From assembly GCA_024227975.1 (NCBI GenBank), contig JAAETV010000461.1:1-5849 (forward strand): 5,849 nucleotides of DNA. The letters are read 5' to 3'. The position numbers were made by a program, and so were the translations under genes. This document shows positions 5,843 through 5,849 of this stretch, piece after piece (position 1 is the first letter of the stretch; each line of letters begins with the position of its first letter). This stretch comes from Actinomycetes bacterium (GTDB lineage: Bacteria > Actinomycetota > Acidimicrobiia > Acidimicrobiales > SZUA-35). The notes beneath the pieces were generated by a model. It was not told the origin of the DNA. It was given only the letters and a program-made list of their open reading frames with translations, and ran no database searches.

Positions 5843-5849
5843 CGGGGGA

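Overview
This window is GC-rich (clearly so by eye; not computed), uses GTG as well as ATG starts, and has recognisable purine-rich ribosome-binding sites. A TetR/MmpL pair, a Ddn-type deazaflavin (F420) reductase and hairpins without long T-tracts point to an actinobacterium. The style would fit Acidimicrobiia or a relative, but that placement is an impression, not something the sequence proves. There is no tRNA, rRNA, CRISPR array, insertion sequence or phage gene. It looks like ordinary chromosome.

Layout. (1) The left edge holds the first 38 codons of a TetR-family regulator on the minus strand. (2) A 215-bp divergent control region follows, with a plausible promoter, an interrupted inverted repeat over its -10/start region, and an octamer (GTAGCGAT) from that repeat present again at the tetR start. 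(3) A complete 803-residue MMPL/RND-family membrane transporter lies on the plus strand, probably controlled by that TetR. (4) A short convergent gap carries a 7-bp-stem hairpin that may terminate both converging genes. (5) A complete 569-residue thiamine-diphosphate enzyme lies on the minus strand. It carries a benzoylformate-decarboxylase-like histidine signature rather than the usual acetolactate synthase one. (6) A second divergent gap of about 180 bp follows. (7) A 181-residue SnoaL/NTF2-like protein lies on the plus strand and keeps a candidate Asp/His catalytic pair. (8) A 155-residue Ddn-family F420-type reductase lies on the plus strand and ends in a hairpin that starts at its stop codon. 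The last bases carry a Shine-Dalgarno-like stretch that may belong to a gene beginning just outside the window.

How they may work together. The TetR/MMPL pair is a standard regulated export unit of unknown substrate. The ThDP enzyme, the SnoaL-like protein and the F420-type reductase are all enzyme families used on small organic molecules (C-C cleavage or ligation, dehydration/isomerisation/elimination, and hydride transfer). They could form a small catabolic or detoxification neighbourhood, but nothing in the sequence links them beyond adjacency. I found no convincing evidence of a new multi-gene system. The most useful leads are the TetR operator candidate, the extra membrane hairpin in the transporter, and the unassigned substrates of three enzymes whose key active-site residues can be partly read.
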